Below, piece by piece: positions 17,121 to 23,712 of a stretch of 24,758 nt of DNA (positions within the stretch are counted from its first letter, which is position 1; every line of letters begins with the position of its first letter). Source of the DNA: an uncultured Porphyromonadaceae bacterium. Lineage in GTDB: Bacteria; Bacteroidota; Bacteroidia; Bacteroidales; Muribaculaceae. Made by a program: the position numbers and the translations under genes. The notes below the pieces were generated by a model that saw only the letters and a program-made list of their open reading frames with translations, had not been told where the DNA came from and ran no database searches. The stretch is taken from contig CABUVO010000045.1 of the NCBI GenBank assembly GCA_902495075.1, positions 1 through 24,758 of the forward strand, written 5' to 3'.

Positions 17121-17132
17121 TCGCTATCTTTG
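17101..17132 (+). promoter_or_regulatory. Promoter of the DUF4143 ATPase gene
   Basis: TTTG (17101-17104), exactly 20 bases, then TATCTTTG (17125-17132) is a full Bacteroidota consensus promoter. The transcript would start near 17138, giving a leader of about 18 bases before the ATG at 17156. The -33 box lies inside the last repeat of the phased array, so a protein bound to the array would compete with or contact RNA polymerase. Confidence 0.75.
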
Positions 17133-17155
17133 CACTCGAATTACATTCCGATATT

Positions 17156-18490
17156 ATGATATTCAAGCGTAAACTATACACAGAGATGCTTCAATGGAAG
17201 CAGGATAGCAATGGGGCGTCTGCTCTTCTGATTAAGGGGGCAAGGCGTGTCGGCAAATCCACTCTTGCGAAGGAGTTTGCCAAGCATGAGTATGACAGTT
17301 TCATTGCCATAGATTTCGCCAAATGCAGTAAAGAGGTCAGGGATTTGTTTGATGACATTTCTGACCTTGACTATATCTTCATGCGCCTTCAGATGATGTA
17401 TAAGGTAACGCTTAAGCCCCGCGCGTCTGTAATCATATTTGATGAAGTTCAAAAATGTCCAAACGCTCGTCAGGCGATTAAGTATCTTGTTGAAGACGGG
17501 AGATACGACTATATCGAGACCGGGTCATTGCTATCAATCAAACAGAATGTAAAAGATATCATTATACCGAGTGAGGAGGATGAGCTTACATTGAACCCGC
17601 TTGATTATGAAGAATTCAAATGGGCACTCAGTGACGAAGTATCAATCCCCATGTTGCGTCAATTCTTTGAAAAACGCAAGAGAATGGGCGACGAGGCAAA
17701 TAGGAATCTTATGAGAGATTTACGTCTATATATGCTTGTGGGCGGTATGCCTCAGGCGGTTAAGACATATCTTGAAACTAAAAACATGGGGAGAGTCGAT
17801 CAGGCTAAGAGACGCATTATCCGGCTCTATGAAAAGGATTTTATGAAAATTGACCCTTCCGGTATGGCATCCAAGCTGTTTATGGCTATTCCGTCGGAAT
17901 TGACACGAAACGCCTCACGTTATACTGTCAATGCCCCGACCGATGGAGATGGAAGGCACGACCGTTTGATGGAAGTTATTTTCGATATGCAAGACTCTAT
18001 GGTCGTTAATATGGCTTACCATGCCAACGATCCAAATGTTGGTATGGCTTTGCATAAGGACACCAATAGATATAAAATGTTTATGGCTGACACCGGTCTA
18101 TTCATTACTCTTGCATTTTGGGACAAGAAATTTACCGAAAATATCATTTATGAAAAACTGTTGTCGGATAAACTGAGTGCAGATCTGGGCTATGTATATG
18201 AGAATATAGTTGCCCAGATGCTGAAAGCCAATGGGCATGAACTATACTACTATACATGGCCTTCAGAGACGAGCAACCATCTTTACGAAGTTGATTTTCT
18301 TCTATCAAACGGTACAAAGATAGACCCAATAGAAGTAAAGTCGTCCGGCTATAAGACCCATAAATCACTGGATCTGTTCTGCGATAAATTCTCCTCGCGT
18401 GTAAATAAGCGTTACCTTATCTATACAAAAGATTTGCGTAAAGAGGAAAATATAATCTATCTTCCGGCTTATATGACACTTTTCCTGTAA
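17156..18490 (+). CDS. AAA-type ATPase with DUF4143 and nuclease-like C-terminus
   Basis: The 444-residue product has a Walker A loop GARRVGKST (residues 28-36), a Walker B VIIFDEVQ, a sensor-like ETGSLL, and the DUF4143 region (MLVGGMPQAV; MADTGLF). Near the C-terminus YEVDFLL and PIEVKSSG fit a PD-(D/E)XK-type fold (D, then ExK). The family is widespread and often exchanged between bacteria and archaea, and its cellular role is poorly defined; binding or processing of nucleic acid is an inference from the fold. The frame is open further upstream to an ATG at 17036, but that would lie before the promoter and translate the repeats (LGIID), so 17156 is the start. The gene has its own promoter and is probably an independent insertion in the locus. 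Confidence 0.9.
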   Translation: MIFKRKLYTEMLQWKQDSNGASALLIKGARRVGKSTLAKEFAKHEYDSFIAIDFAKCSKEVRDLFDDISDLDYIFMRLQMMYKVTLKPRASVIIFDEVQKCPNARQAIKYLVEDGRYDYIETGSLLSIKQNVKDIIIPSEEDELTLNPLDYEEFKWALSDEVSIPMLRQFFEKRKRMGDEANRNLMRDLRLYMLVGGMPQAVKTYLETKNMGRVDQAKRRIIRLYEKDFMKIDPSGMASKLFMAIPSELTRNASRYTVNAPTDGDGRHDRLMEVIFDMQDSMVVNMAYHANDPNVGMALHKDTNRYKMFMADTGLFITLAFWDKKFTENIIYEKLLSDKLSADLGYVYENIVAQMLKANGHELYYYTWPSETSNHLYEVDFLLSNGTKIDPIEVKSSGYKTHKSLDLFCDKFSSRVNKRYLIYTKDLRKEENIIYLPAYMTLFL

Positions 18491-18520
18491 TTTTTCAAAT
18501 GTATCCCACAATAGATATCT

Positions 18521-18919
18521 ATGGAACATAACGAAGAACTCTACACAATCACACTCACAAAGAAGCAGATGCTTCTTATCGCCAATTGCGTTGAAGACTG
18601 TTCAAGGTTTCTTGCCGGACAATGTGAACTTGGTTTTACCACATGTGGTCTTGAGAAACAGCAGGAAATTCAGAAGAGGCTCAGCGACCTGCACGACCTA
18701 GTGGCAACCGACTTAGCTCATCAGCCATATGCATCTTACGGATGGACTGGTGGCGGTTGTTCTAACGATTACCAGCGCGACAAAATTATTCAGCTATATC
18801 CTCTATATCGTGAAATTCTCCATTTCATAGCAAAGGAAGAAGGTCATAATAGCGTATACGCTGGAAGTACGCCAACGTGCGATGAACAAGATCCATTCAT
18901 CAAAATCAATAAACTTTGA
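18521..18919 (+). CDS. Conserved-looking hypothetical protein, soluble
   Basis: The 132-residue product is soluble and mostly helical at first (YTITLTKKQMLLIANCVEDC, SRFLAGQ), followed by a Gly-rich turn (GWTGGGCSND) and another helix. I recall similar short proteins from Bacteroides-type genomes and mobile elements but know no function. It starts 30 bases after the ATPase stop with no promoter box seen between them, so it is probably co-transcribed with the ATPase. After its stop, 152 bases up to the next gene hold only a weak inverted repeat (CGGT/ACCG). Confidence 0.65.
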   Translation: MEHNEELYTITLTKKQMLLIANCVEDCSRFLAGQCELGFTTCGLEKQQEIQKRLSDLHDLVATDLAHQPYASYGWTGGGCSNDYQRDKIIQLYPLYREILHFIAKEEGHNSVYAGSTPTCDEQDPFIKINKL

Positions 18920-19071
18920 AAATATCCAATTATCTATAATATCGCGGTAATTGCATACCGTGTATCTTAAAACGGTGGATATTCAACAGTTACTAAATTC
19001 ATTGCATTTTCTGCATTATCCGTATTTTGAGATAAAAAGCACATGGATTTTGACGAGTAACATCCAACGAT

Positions 19072-19471
19072 ATGGCAGAACTTAACGATTTTATGACGAG
19101 GATTGACCTGTCGGTGCTGAATGATTATGTCGCGGCTAATGGCAACGGCGTTGTATATGCCAAGGGCGAGAGAATTGTTCAGCAGGGGCAGTTGTGCCGT
19201 TATGTTGGCGTAGTAAAAACGGGCTATTTCAAGTATCTGGCTCTCAATTCAAAGGGGCAGGATGTTGCGAGAGGCTTATTGCAGCTATCTGAATATGCTT
19301 GTAAAGACACCTTCAGAACGCTTCCATGAGCTTGTCTCCCGCTAGCCCGGCGTTACACACAATCTGCCCATTCAGGAGATTGCCTCCTATTTAGGTATAT
19401 CATGCCGTCAGTTGCACCGCATCCGTGAGGCTGAAAGTGCTGCCGACACCTCCGAATGTGAGGATATTTAA
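19072..19471 (+). pseudogene. Decayed Crp/Fnr-family transcription regulator
   Basis: Crp/Fnr regulators of this phylum have about 190-220 residues: an N-terminal cyclic-nucleotide-type beta barrel, a long helix and a C-terminal helix-turn-helix. Here the frame from 19072 gives only the first part of the barrel (VYAKGERIVQQGQLCRYVG, VKTGYFKYL) up to QDVARG near 19275. After that the family's later part continues in the +1 frame: AYCSYLNMLVKTPSERFHEL, an in-frame TAG at 19343 where a Tyr would be expected, then the recognition region IQEIASYLGISCRQLHRIRE, ending at 19469-19471. About 80 residues of the barrel are missing. A deletion with frame change plus a nonsense codon means no active regulator is made. 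The remnant ends 40 bases before operator copy 2, so it may be the former local regulator of that promoter. Confidence 0.85.
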
Positions 19472-19511
19472 GAAAATTCTTCGTTCCACACTGATTTTCA
19501 TCCCCTAATGG

Positions 19512-19554
19512 GACATTTGTCACATCGAATGTCGATTATTCATTGTAACTTTGC
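19512..19554 (+). promoter_or_regulatory. Operator-promoter, copy 2 (22-base dyad + 12 + TAACTTTGC)
   Basis: GACATT-N10-AATGTC lies at 19512-19533, followed after 12 bases by TAACTTTGC (19546-19554). The preceding bases, taatgg, are also shared with copy 3. The promoter gives a leader of about 50 bases to the ATG at 19611. No -33 TTTG is present at the normal distance. Confidence 0.75.
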
Positions 19555-19610
19555 CTACACGGAAAGGGAGTTCTCGTTCCAACAATTCAGTTTAGTTATT
19601 TTGAAATCGA

Positions 19611-20630
19611 ATGAGTATGAAGAAAATAATGATTTGTCTATTATTTATGCTGATTGTGACAATCAGCATGACCATGTACGGCGAGACACCATCGACATCG
19701 GAAACCGTGGCTACGCAAGATTCCACAATAAATGTAATTGCGTGGTTCAACAAGCGCGACACGGTGACATATCGGATCACCGAATCCTCTTGGAAACTAA
19801 ACGGGACTGATACTGTTCTCACTGCGTCATACTCTATGATAGCGCGTATAAACGTAGTTGATTCTACAGCTAAAGGATATAAGATGAACTATACTTTTTT
19901 GGATTTTCCTACTGACACGCTTCCCGACGCCGCTTCGGCAATTGATAGATTTCAAAATCAGATAATCCAAAAACTTGCCAGAAAAATTGTCAGCACAACC
20001 GTTCATTTTGAAACGGATGAATATGGCTGTATTACCAAATACAATAATCTGGGTCAAATCAAGAAACAAGCCAAGTCTCTTTTCAAAGAGGCTTTGAATG
20101 AATTTTCAAAGTTCCCTGAAATACAAGAATTAAAGGAAATTGGATTCGATATAAAAGAGTATACACAAAACGTTGATACGGATAAATTGGTAGACGGCTA
20201 TCTTGAAGAGCTTAATATGCTGTTCATGTATCACGGGCTATCAATGCAACCCGGTGAAAATACTGAGCACGAAGATGCTACTGACACACAGTATGAAAAC
20301 ACCACTTATACTTCCGCGACTATAGATTACGAGGACGGCTCTTATAGTATTGTTCAAGACGTAACAAGTATTTTGCCTCAAAAAGAATTAAAGGAAATGG
20401 TTGGAAGCATTGTTGAATCATTTTCCAATAACAGTATTACAGACAATTTTAATGAAAATTTTGATACGCAGGTAAATGTAGATTGTACATATGAAGATTA
20501 TCTGAAGATTGGCTATATGGGTAATGGTTGGCCATATTCCGTTGTAAGACAAAAAGCCACAATGATAGGGAACCGAGGCAAGGTCAAGCAAACCGTTATA
20601 TCCCTTGATTCCTATTCTTTCGCGCAATAA
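19611..20630 (+). CDS. Secreted protein, paralogue of the 13972 gene product
   Basis: The 339 residues start with a signal peptide (MSMKKIMICLLFMLIVTISM; cleavage near residue 24 around YGE) and contain no other helix that would span a membrane. The mature part has RDTVTYRITESS, GTDTVLTASYS and a Lys-rich middle (IKKQAKSLFKEALNEF), then an acidic Thr/Tyr-rich stretch (EHEDATDTQYENTTYT). It is related by motif order to the 13972 product, so units 1 and 3 carry members of one secreted family under the same operator type. The function is unknown. A second ATG at 19617 would give MKKIM. The stop overlaps an ATG by one base (TAATG at 20628). Confidence 0.82.
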   Translation: MSMKKIMICLLFMLIVTISMTMYGETPSTSETVATQDSTINVIAWFNKRDTVTYRITESSWKLNGTDTVLTASYSMIARINVVDSTAKGYKMNYTFLDFPTDTLPDAASAIDRFQNQIIQKLARKIVSTTVHFETDEYGCITKYNNLGQIKKQAKSLFKEALNEFSKFPEIQELKEIGFDIKEYTQNVDTDKLVDGYLEELNMLFMYHGLSMQPGENTEHEDATDTQYENTTYTSATIDYEDGSYSIVQDVTSILPQKELKEMVGSIVESFSNNSITDNFNENFDTQVNVDCTYEDYLKIGYMGNGWPYSVVRQKATMIGNRGKVKQTVISLDSYSFAQ

Positions 20631-20696
20631 TGATACTTGAGGATTATCTGCGCTCGAATAAAATTGCATACCATTCATATACATCACGTTACGATT

Positions 20697-21134
20697 ATGA
20701 AAAAGTGGCAGAATATATTGGGTGTGATAGCCTTTGGAGCGATAGTCTTGTTTTTTGGATGCACTCGTCCCATAGATTACACTGATGGCGAAAGAGTTTT
20801 ATATTCCGATTTGCCAAAAGAAGTTCAAGACACCCTCATCTGGTGGGAAGAGCATACAATAATCTCAATAGACGATACTGTAATCGTTGAACTGCCGGAT
20901 GTAATCTGTTATAACTGCGATTATTCTTTTCTATACACCGAGTTTGGACCTTGGATAATATCGCGTAGATTAAAGCGCAATACAGATGGGAAAGAGTGGA
21001 AATTTTCCGGGAATCTGAATGTCCCAAGACCGATTGTAGCGATTGGAGATACAATATACATACCATCGGAATACAATCTTGTTGTTTCGGATGTTGACAG
21101 CAATGCTATTTTTCTACGACAGATACTTAAGTAG
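20697..21134 (+). CDS. Probable lipoprotein, function unknown
   Basis: From the ATG at 20697 the product has 145 residues: MKKWQNILG, a hydrophobic run (VIAFGAIVLFFGC) ending in a lipobox-like FFGC at about residue 22, then a soluble domain (LPKEVQDTLIWWEEHTI, VICYNCDYSF). The lipid anchor would place it in the periplasm or outer membrane. The frame is open to an ATG at 20637, but that would bury the signal sequence behind 20 polar residues, so 20697 is preferred. The first codons are shared with the genes at 21350 and 22698 (MKKWQ/MNKWQ), although the rest is unrelated. Confidence 0.75.
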   Translation: MKKWQNILGVIAFGAIVLFFGCTRPIDYTDGERVLYSDLPKEVQDTLIWWEEHTIISIDDTVIVELPDVICYNCDYSFLYTEFGPWIISRRLKRNTDGKEWKFSGNLNVPRPIVAIGDTIYIPSEYNLVVSDVDSNAIFLRQILK

Positions 21135-21183
21135 TCAGAACTTACACGTGTATACGTTCATAGTCCACACCAATAAATATGTC

Positions 21184-21357
21184 ATGAAACTGACTGATAA
21201 ACGATTGGGGAGATTCGAAGCAATGGTTACAGCCGTTGATAGCCAGTTGAGTTATGGAGATAAATATATTGGTCCTCTTTCAGAGCAGCGAAAGGACAGC
21301 ATCATACTTGTAGAAAGAATCAGTATTGAACATATGAAGCATAGGAATTATGAATAA
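21184..21357 (+). CDS. Short ORF, probably a gene fragment or small fusion
   Basis: A 57-residue frame starts MKLTDKRLGRFEAMVTAVDS and ends IEHMKHRNYE, without a membrane segment. Its first 7 codons are almost identical to those of the gene at 24409 (MKLNDKR), which continues into a membrane helix that this one lacks. It therefore looks like a shared 5' module joined to a foreign or remnant 3' part. The frame is also open further upstream to 21043, but that part overlaps the lipoprotein gene and is unlikely to be used. The stop overlaps the start of the next (broken) gene. Confidence 0.45.
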   Translation: MKLTDKRLGRFEAMVTAVDSQLSYGDKYIGPLSEQRKDSIILVERISIEHMKHRNYE

Positions 21358-21516
21358 GTGGCAGAAAATATAACAGGCGTGATAGTAATCTCAGCTTTGA
21401 TTATTGCTCATGTTTGGGCATTAACAGATTATCTGTTTGTGGCAGAATTGGCAGGAACGTATTTTTTAATCAGTGTGCTGTTCATTTGTCTATGGCGGAA
21501 AGGAGGCAAGCGATGA
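21350..21516 (+). pseudogene. Frameshifted small membrane protein gene
   Basis: The frame begins at ATG 21350 (MNKWQKI) and meets TAA after 7 codons. Restoring one base near 21370 gives a continuous frame: TGVIVISALIIAHVWA, LAGTYFLISVLFICL and the basic end WRKGGKR, stopping at 21514-21516. The repaired product would have about 55 residues and two membrane helices. The start is shared with the genes at 20697 and 22698. The end carries the AAAGGAGG site and overlaps the next ATG by four bases. A one-base deletion is the simplest explanation; no slippery sequence for programmed frameshifting is visible. Confidence 0.65.
21499..21506 (+). promoter_or_regulatory. Strong Shine-Dalgarno site AAAGGAGG, copy 3
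   Basis: The site lies 6 bases before the ATG at 21513, in a context identical to copy 2 (cggaaaggaggcaagcg). Confidence 0.65.
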
Positions 21517-21881
21517 AAAAGTCAATAAGGAGAAAAGCACATTTCAAGACTTTTCCTATAAAAATGTCATTAGTGAAAGTGTAGCTCTGCTTCTGTTTGT
21601 GCGTTTTGATATATGCTTTATCAACTCCAATTTTAACAGTTATTCTGAAACATCATGGAAACCGACGTAAGGGCACAATAACAGCAAATGTGTCATCATT
21701 GGTTCACAGATGGACTTCCAATAATTATCTGTATGAGTTTAAAATAGGAGATAAAACTTATATGGGTAATTCGTTAATAAAAGTAGGAAATATAGAATTA
21801 ATTGGGGATTCTATCGAAGTATTATATTTTGAATTTATACCATCGTTCAATAGACTTGTACCTTTTTATGAAGATGATTAA
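21513..21881 (+). pseudogene. Small membrane protein gene with an in-frame TAG
   Basis: The ATG at 21513 has a near-ideal ribosome site. The frame reads MKKSIRRKAHFKTFPIKMSL, then TAG at 21582-21584 (codon 24), and continues open in the same frame for about 98 codons to 21881. The continuation holds a membrane helix (LCFCLCVLIYALSTPILTVI) and a small beta-rich domain (YLYEFKIGDKTYMGNSLI, SIEVLYFEF) that resembles DUF3592-type modules by eye. Without the stop it would be a normal 122-residue protein. Restart at the ATG at 21597 is possible but would cut the helix. A nonsense mutation is the likeliest reading; a sequencing error should be excluded. Confidence 0.65.
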
Positions 21882-21915
21882 TGCCATTTTCTATATAAAA
21901 CAATGTTAGGAATGG

Positions 21916-21970
21916 CTTAAAAACTAAACCCCGAGGTTTGTCCGAAGACAGGGACACTCGGGGGATTCCG
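21916..21970 (-). ncRNA. Small RNA gene divergent from the Abi gene
   Basis: On the minus strand, a consensus promoter (22005-21974) is followed within about 10 bases by a stable hairpin and a U-rich end. The outer stem pairs CCCCGAG (21963-21957) with CTCGGGG (21935-21929). An inner stem UGUC-UUCG-GACA is capped by a C(UUCG)G tetraloop, with an asymmetric internal loop between the two stems. After the hairpin comes TTTAGTTTTT, a terminator-like tract ending at 21919. The predicted transcript has about 50 bases. On the plus strand the loop would be CGAA and no U-run follows, so the minus strand is the better reading. It holds no useful ORF. It may be an antitoxin or guide-like RNA for the adjacent HEPN protein, or a plain bidirectional terminator. 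Confidence 0.55.
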
Positions 21971-22001
21971 TTGCAAAGTTAAAAATAATTTCGTAATTTT
22001 G
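21970..22001 (+). promoter_or_regulatory. Promoter of the Abi-family gene
   Basis: GTTG (21970-21973; one mismatch to TTTG), 20 bases, and TAATTTTG (21994-22001) give a rightward promoter. The transcript start would be near 22007, which rules out a TTG start at 22006 and fits a GTG start at 22030. It is interleaved with the leftward promoter, so the two transcripts should compete. Confidence 0.6.
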
Positions 22002-22005
22002 CAAA
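21974..22005 (-). promoter_or_regulatory. Leftward promoter of the small RNA
   Basis: On the minus strand TTTG (22005-22002), exactly 20 bases, then TAACTTTG (21981-21974) is a perfect match to the Bacteroidota promoter consensus. It points at the hairpin at 21963-21929. There is no leftward gene behind it, so a short RNA is the only evident product. Confidence 0.65.
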
Positions 22006-22029
22006 TTGCAATACGTTAAAAATCACGAA

Positions 22030-22701
22030 GTGAAATATTCTGAGTATGAAAAGGCGTTTTCTCCGGCTCGCCTAAACAAATATTTAGTTGCTTGCGGCGG
22101 TAATACAGCCAAAGCACTTACCCTTTATAGACATAACGTGAAGTTATGCCAAAAGTTTTATGGCATACTGAATATCTTTGAGGTTGTGCTTCGGAATGCT
22201 ATAAACGCTCATTATCAGAGCGTATTTAATGATACAGAATGGGTGGAGAGTCAGATGCAACCCGGTGGTATGATTGAAAACGCGCCGCAGAAAAATGAGG
22301 TACTTCGGATAATCACTACGCTTAGGCAAAACGGGCGATATACAAACGACCGTGTTGTTTCCTCAGTCTCTTTCGGCTTTTGGACACATTTGTTTACACG
22401 ACAGCCGTTTAGGCTTGGTGGTCAGAACTTATTGCGTATATTCCCCAATCGTACCGCCGGATTAGGGCAAAGAGGGGTGTTCAACGAGCTTCAGGAGATA
22501 AAGACATTTCGTAACCGCATAGCCCACCATGAGGCTATCTGCTTTGATGAGAACGGTAACATTGACATGACAAGAACACAAAGCAAATATGCGCTTATCC
22601 TAAAATACATAGACTTTCTCGGCTACCAGAGCAGCCATTTATTCTACGGCATAGACATATTGCCGGATTCCACTATTGCTAAAATCGAAGCATTGAAATG
22701 A
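22030..22701 (+). CDS. Abi-type abortive infection protein with HEPN RxxxxH motif
   Basis: Abi_2/AbiD/F-type proteins carry HEPN folds; many HEPN proteins are metal-independent RNases that stop cell growth upon phage attack. The HEPN signature is present as FRNRIAHHE (RNRIAH = RxxxxH; R161 and H166 counted from 22030). The N-terminal part has the family pattern FSPARLNKYLVACGGN, LYRHNVKLC and FEVVLRNAI. I choose GTG 22030 (MKYSEYEKAF, 223 residues) because the promoter's transcript start lies near 22007; a TTG at 22006 would add 8 residues without any leader. The gene overlaps the next by four bases and has a divergent small RNA directly upstream. Defence or toxin activity is family knowledge; regulation by that RNA is inference. 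Confidence 0.87.
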   Translation: MKYSEYEKAFSPARLNKYLVACGGNTAKALTLYRHNVKLCQKFYGILNIFEVVLRNAINAHYQSVFNDTEWVESQMQPGGMIENAPQKNEVLRIITTLRQNGRYTNDRVVSSVSFGFWTHLFTRQPFRLGGQNLLRIFPNRTAGLGQRGVFNELQEIKTFRNRIAHHEAICFDENGNIDMTRTQSKYALILKYIDFLGYQSSHLFYGIDILPDSTIAKIEALK

Positions 22702-23198
22702 AAAAGTGGCAGGAGATATTGGGTTGGATAAAGGTTAAGTTGATAAAGCCGAGAATGACGAAGGACTCCAAAACACAAAGAGGATGTGGGATTTATCGAA
22801 CAACCAAACAATATATTTTCCTAACAGGATATGGTAAGACTGGGATTGGGTACTCAATGAGCTATCCTATAAAATTCGCTCCAATAGATTGTGATGATGT
22901 CGAATTCAATAATGCTTTTGGAGAAGTTTTTATTGCCAGTAATCGCGACAAATACGAGGAATTAACATCCGCCCAGCTGATTAAAGTGATGAAACAGAGT
23001 TCATGGCGACAACTTCATAATCAATCGACATATGTACATGTCCGACAAAACGATGCCGAAATCACGATTCTTCCTGCCCAACACAAAAAGAATGAGTGGG
23101 ATTACGAACATTCTTTAACTTTCGATATTAGTAAGGACTCCATATACGACATTGTAAGCGAAGCCAGGAAACTCCTTGACAATATTGAAATTGACTGA
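22698..23198 (+). CDS. Hypothetical protein coupled to the Abi gene
   Basis: The ATG overlaps the Abi stop (ATGA), so translation is coupled. The 166 residues start MKKWQEILGWIKVKLIKPRM, a module shared with the 20697 gene, but without the hydrophobic continuation; the product is soluble. The rest (GCGIYRTTKQYIFLTGYG, SSWRQLHNQSTYVHVRQND, DIVSEARKLLDNI) fits no family I know. Its position directly after a toxin-like gene makes an antitoxin, immunity or accessory role possible, but this rests on context alone. It could also be an older member of the local array into which the Abi gene was inserted. Confidence 0.7.
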   Translation: MKKWQEILGWIKVKLIKPRMTKDSKTQRGCGIYRTTKQYIFLTGYGKTGIGYSMSYPIKFAPIDCDDVEFNNAFGEVFIASNRDKYEELTSAQLIKVMKQSSWRQLHNQSTYVHVRQNDAEITILPAQHKKNEWDYEHSLTFDISKDSIYDIVSEARKLLDNIEID

Positions 23199-23556
23199 CA
23201 AAAATCCAAATTATTTGAATAACGATAGACGGAATGAGCTGTCCTTGAGGGCGCAGACGACAATGCCTGTGAAGAGGCAAGATAGTTGTCAAAGAATTGC
23301 TTGTCACTGCTGAAAATCAACACTATAGCCAATTCATGAAACAAGCGAGGTACAAACTACGTTAATTAGTAGCAAAAACAGAAGGGAAAAGCAGGGAAAT
23401 GGGCTGGAACAGCAGAATCACGCTATAAAGGGATAAGATTCCATTTTCCGTTCAGTTCAAGCACTTTACGCATAGTAACGTAATGGTTTTAGCGAGAATT
23501 GTATTAACTTTGTGGCACGGACAATAATCTCGTTTTGAACTTTAATGCTCTAATGG
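23199..23556. other. Gap of about 360 bases without a confident gene
   Basis: No plus-strand frame here looks coding. A leftward frame (23344-23102) overlaps the end of the previous gene and is probably chance or a remnant. A lone TAACTTTG at 23505-23512 lacks a -33 box. I saw no inverted repeats that would mark an insertion sequence. The region separates the Abi unit from operator copy 3. Confidence 0.5.
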
Positions 23557-23599
23557 GACATTTGTCACATCAAATGTCAATTTTTCGTTATAACTTTGC
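23557..23599 (+). promoter_or_regulatory. Operator-promoter, copy 3 (22-base dyad + 12 + TAACTTTGC)
   Basis: GACATT-N10-AATGTC lies at 23557-23578, then 12 bases, then TAACTTTGC (23591-23599). It is nearly identical to copy 2 from taatgg onward, although the DNA further upstream differs, so selection or copying acted on this block. The -7 box ends 2 bases before the ATG at 23602. Confidence 0.75.
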
Positions 23600-23601
23600 G
23601 T

Positions 23602-23712
23602 ATGGCAACACTCTATAAGATATTGATTCTGTGTGTTGGCTTTGCTCTCTCCTGTAATCGGTGGGCGCAAAGTCAGTTATCATTGTGCCATCGGAAAGGA
23701 GGTAAGCGATGA
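23602..23712 (+). CDS. Short leader ORF with signal-like segment, ending RKGGKR
   Basis: The 36-residue frame (MATLYKILILCVGFALSC, then polar residues, ending HRKGGKR) starts just after the -7 box and so would be read from a leaderless or near-leaderless mRNA. FALSC looks like a lipobox. The last codons contain the AAAGGAGG site and the stop overlaps the next ATG by four bases. It could be the fused ends of a lost gene kept as a translational coupler, or a real micro-lipoprotein. Confidence 0.4.
   Translation: MATLYKILILCVGFALSCNRWAQSQLSLCHRKGGKR
23695..23702 (+). promoter_or_regulatory. Strong Shine-Dalgarno site AAAGGAGG, copy 4
   Basis: The site lies 6 bases before the ATG at 23709. Its surroundings (cggaaaggaggtaagcg) differ from copies 2 and 3 by one base. 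Confidence 0.7.

Noticed and set aside
17036..17155. Forty extra N-terminal codons in frame with the DUF4143 ATPase
   Set aside because: They translate the phased repeats (LGIID) and lie upstream of or across the promoter, so they cannot be in the mRNA.
19508..19810. 100-codon plus-strand frame starting at 19508
   Set aside because: It runs across operator copy 2 and its -7 box and overlaps the signal peptide of the secreted protein at 19611 in another frame.
20630..20785. 51-codon frame MILEDYLRSNKIAYHS starting at the stop of the 19611 gene (TAATG)
   Set aside because: It overlaps the lipoprotein start at 20697 in another frame; the lipoprotein has a clear signal sequence. It could be a coupling leader, but evidence is too thin.
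22006..22029. TTG start adding 8 residues to the Abi protein
   Set aside because: It would lie at or before the predicted transcript start; GTG at 22030 gives the family-like start MKYSEYEKAF.
23102..23344. Leftward 80-codon frame (FSSDKQFFDNYLASSQ)
   Set aside because: Its 3' part is antisense to the 22698 gene and no promoter was found. It might be a remnant of a mobile element, but I could not identify one.
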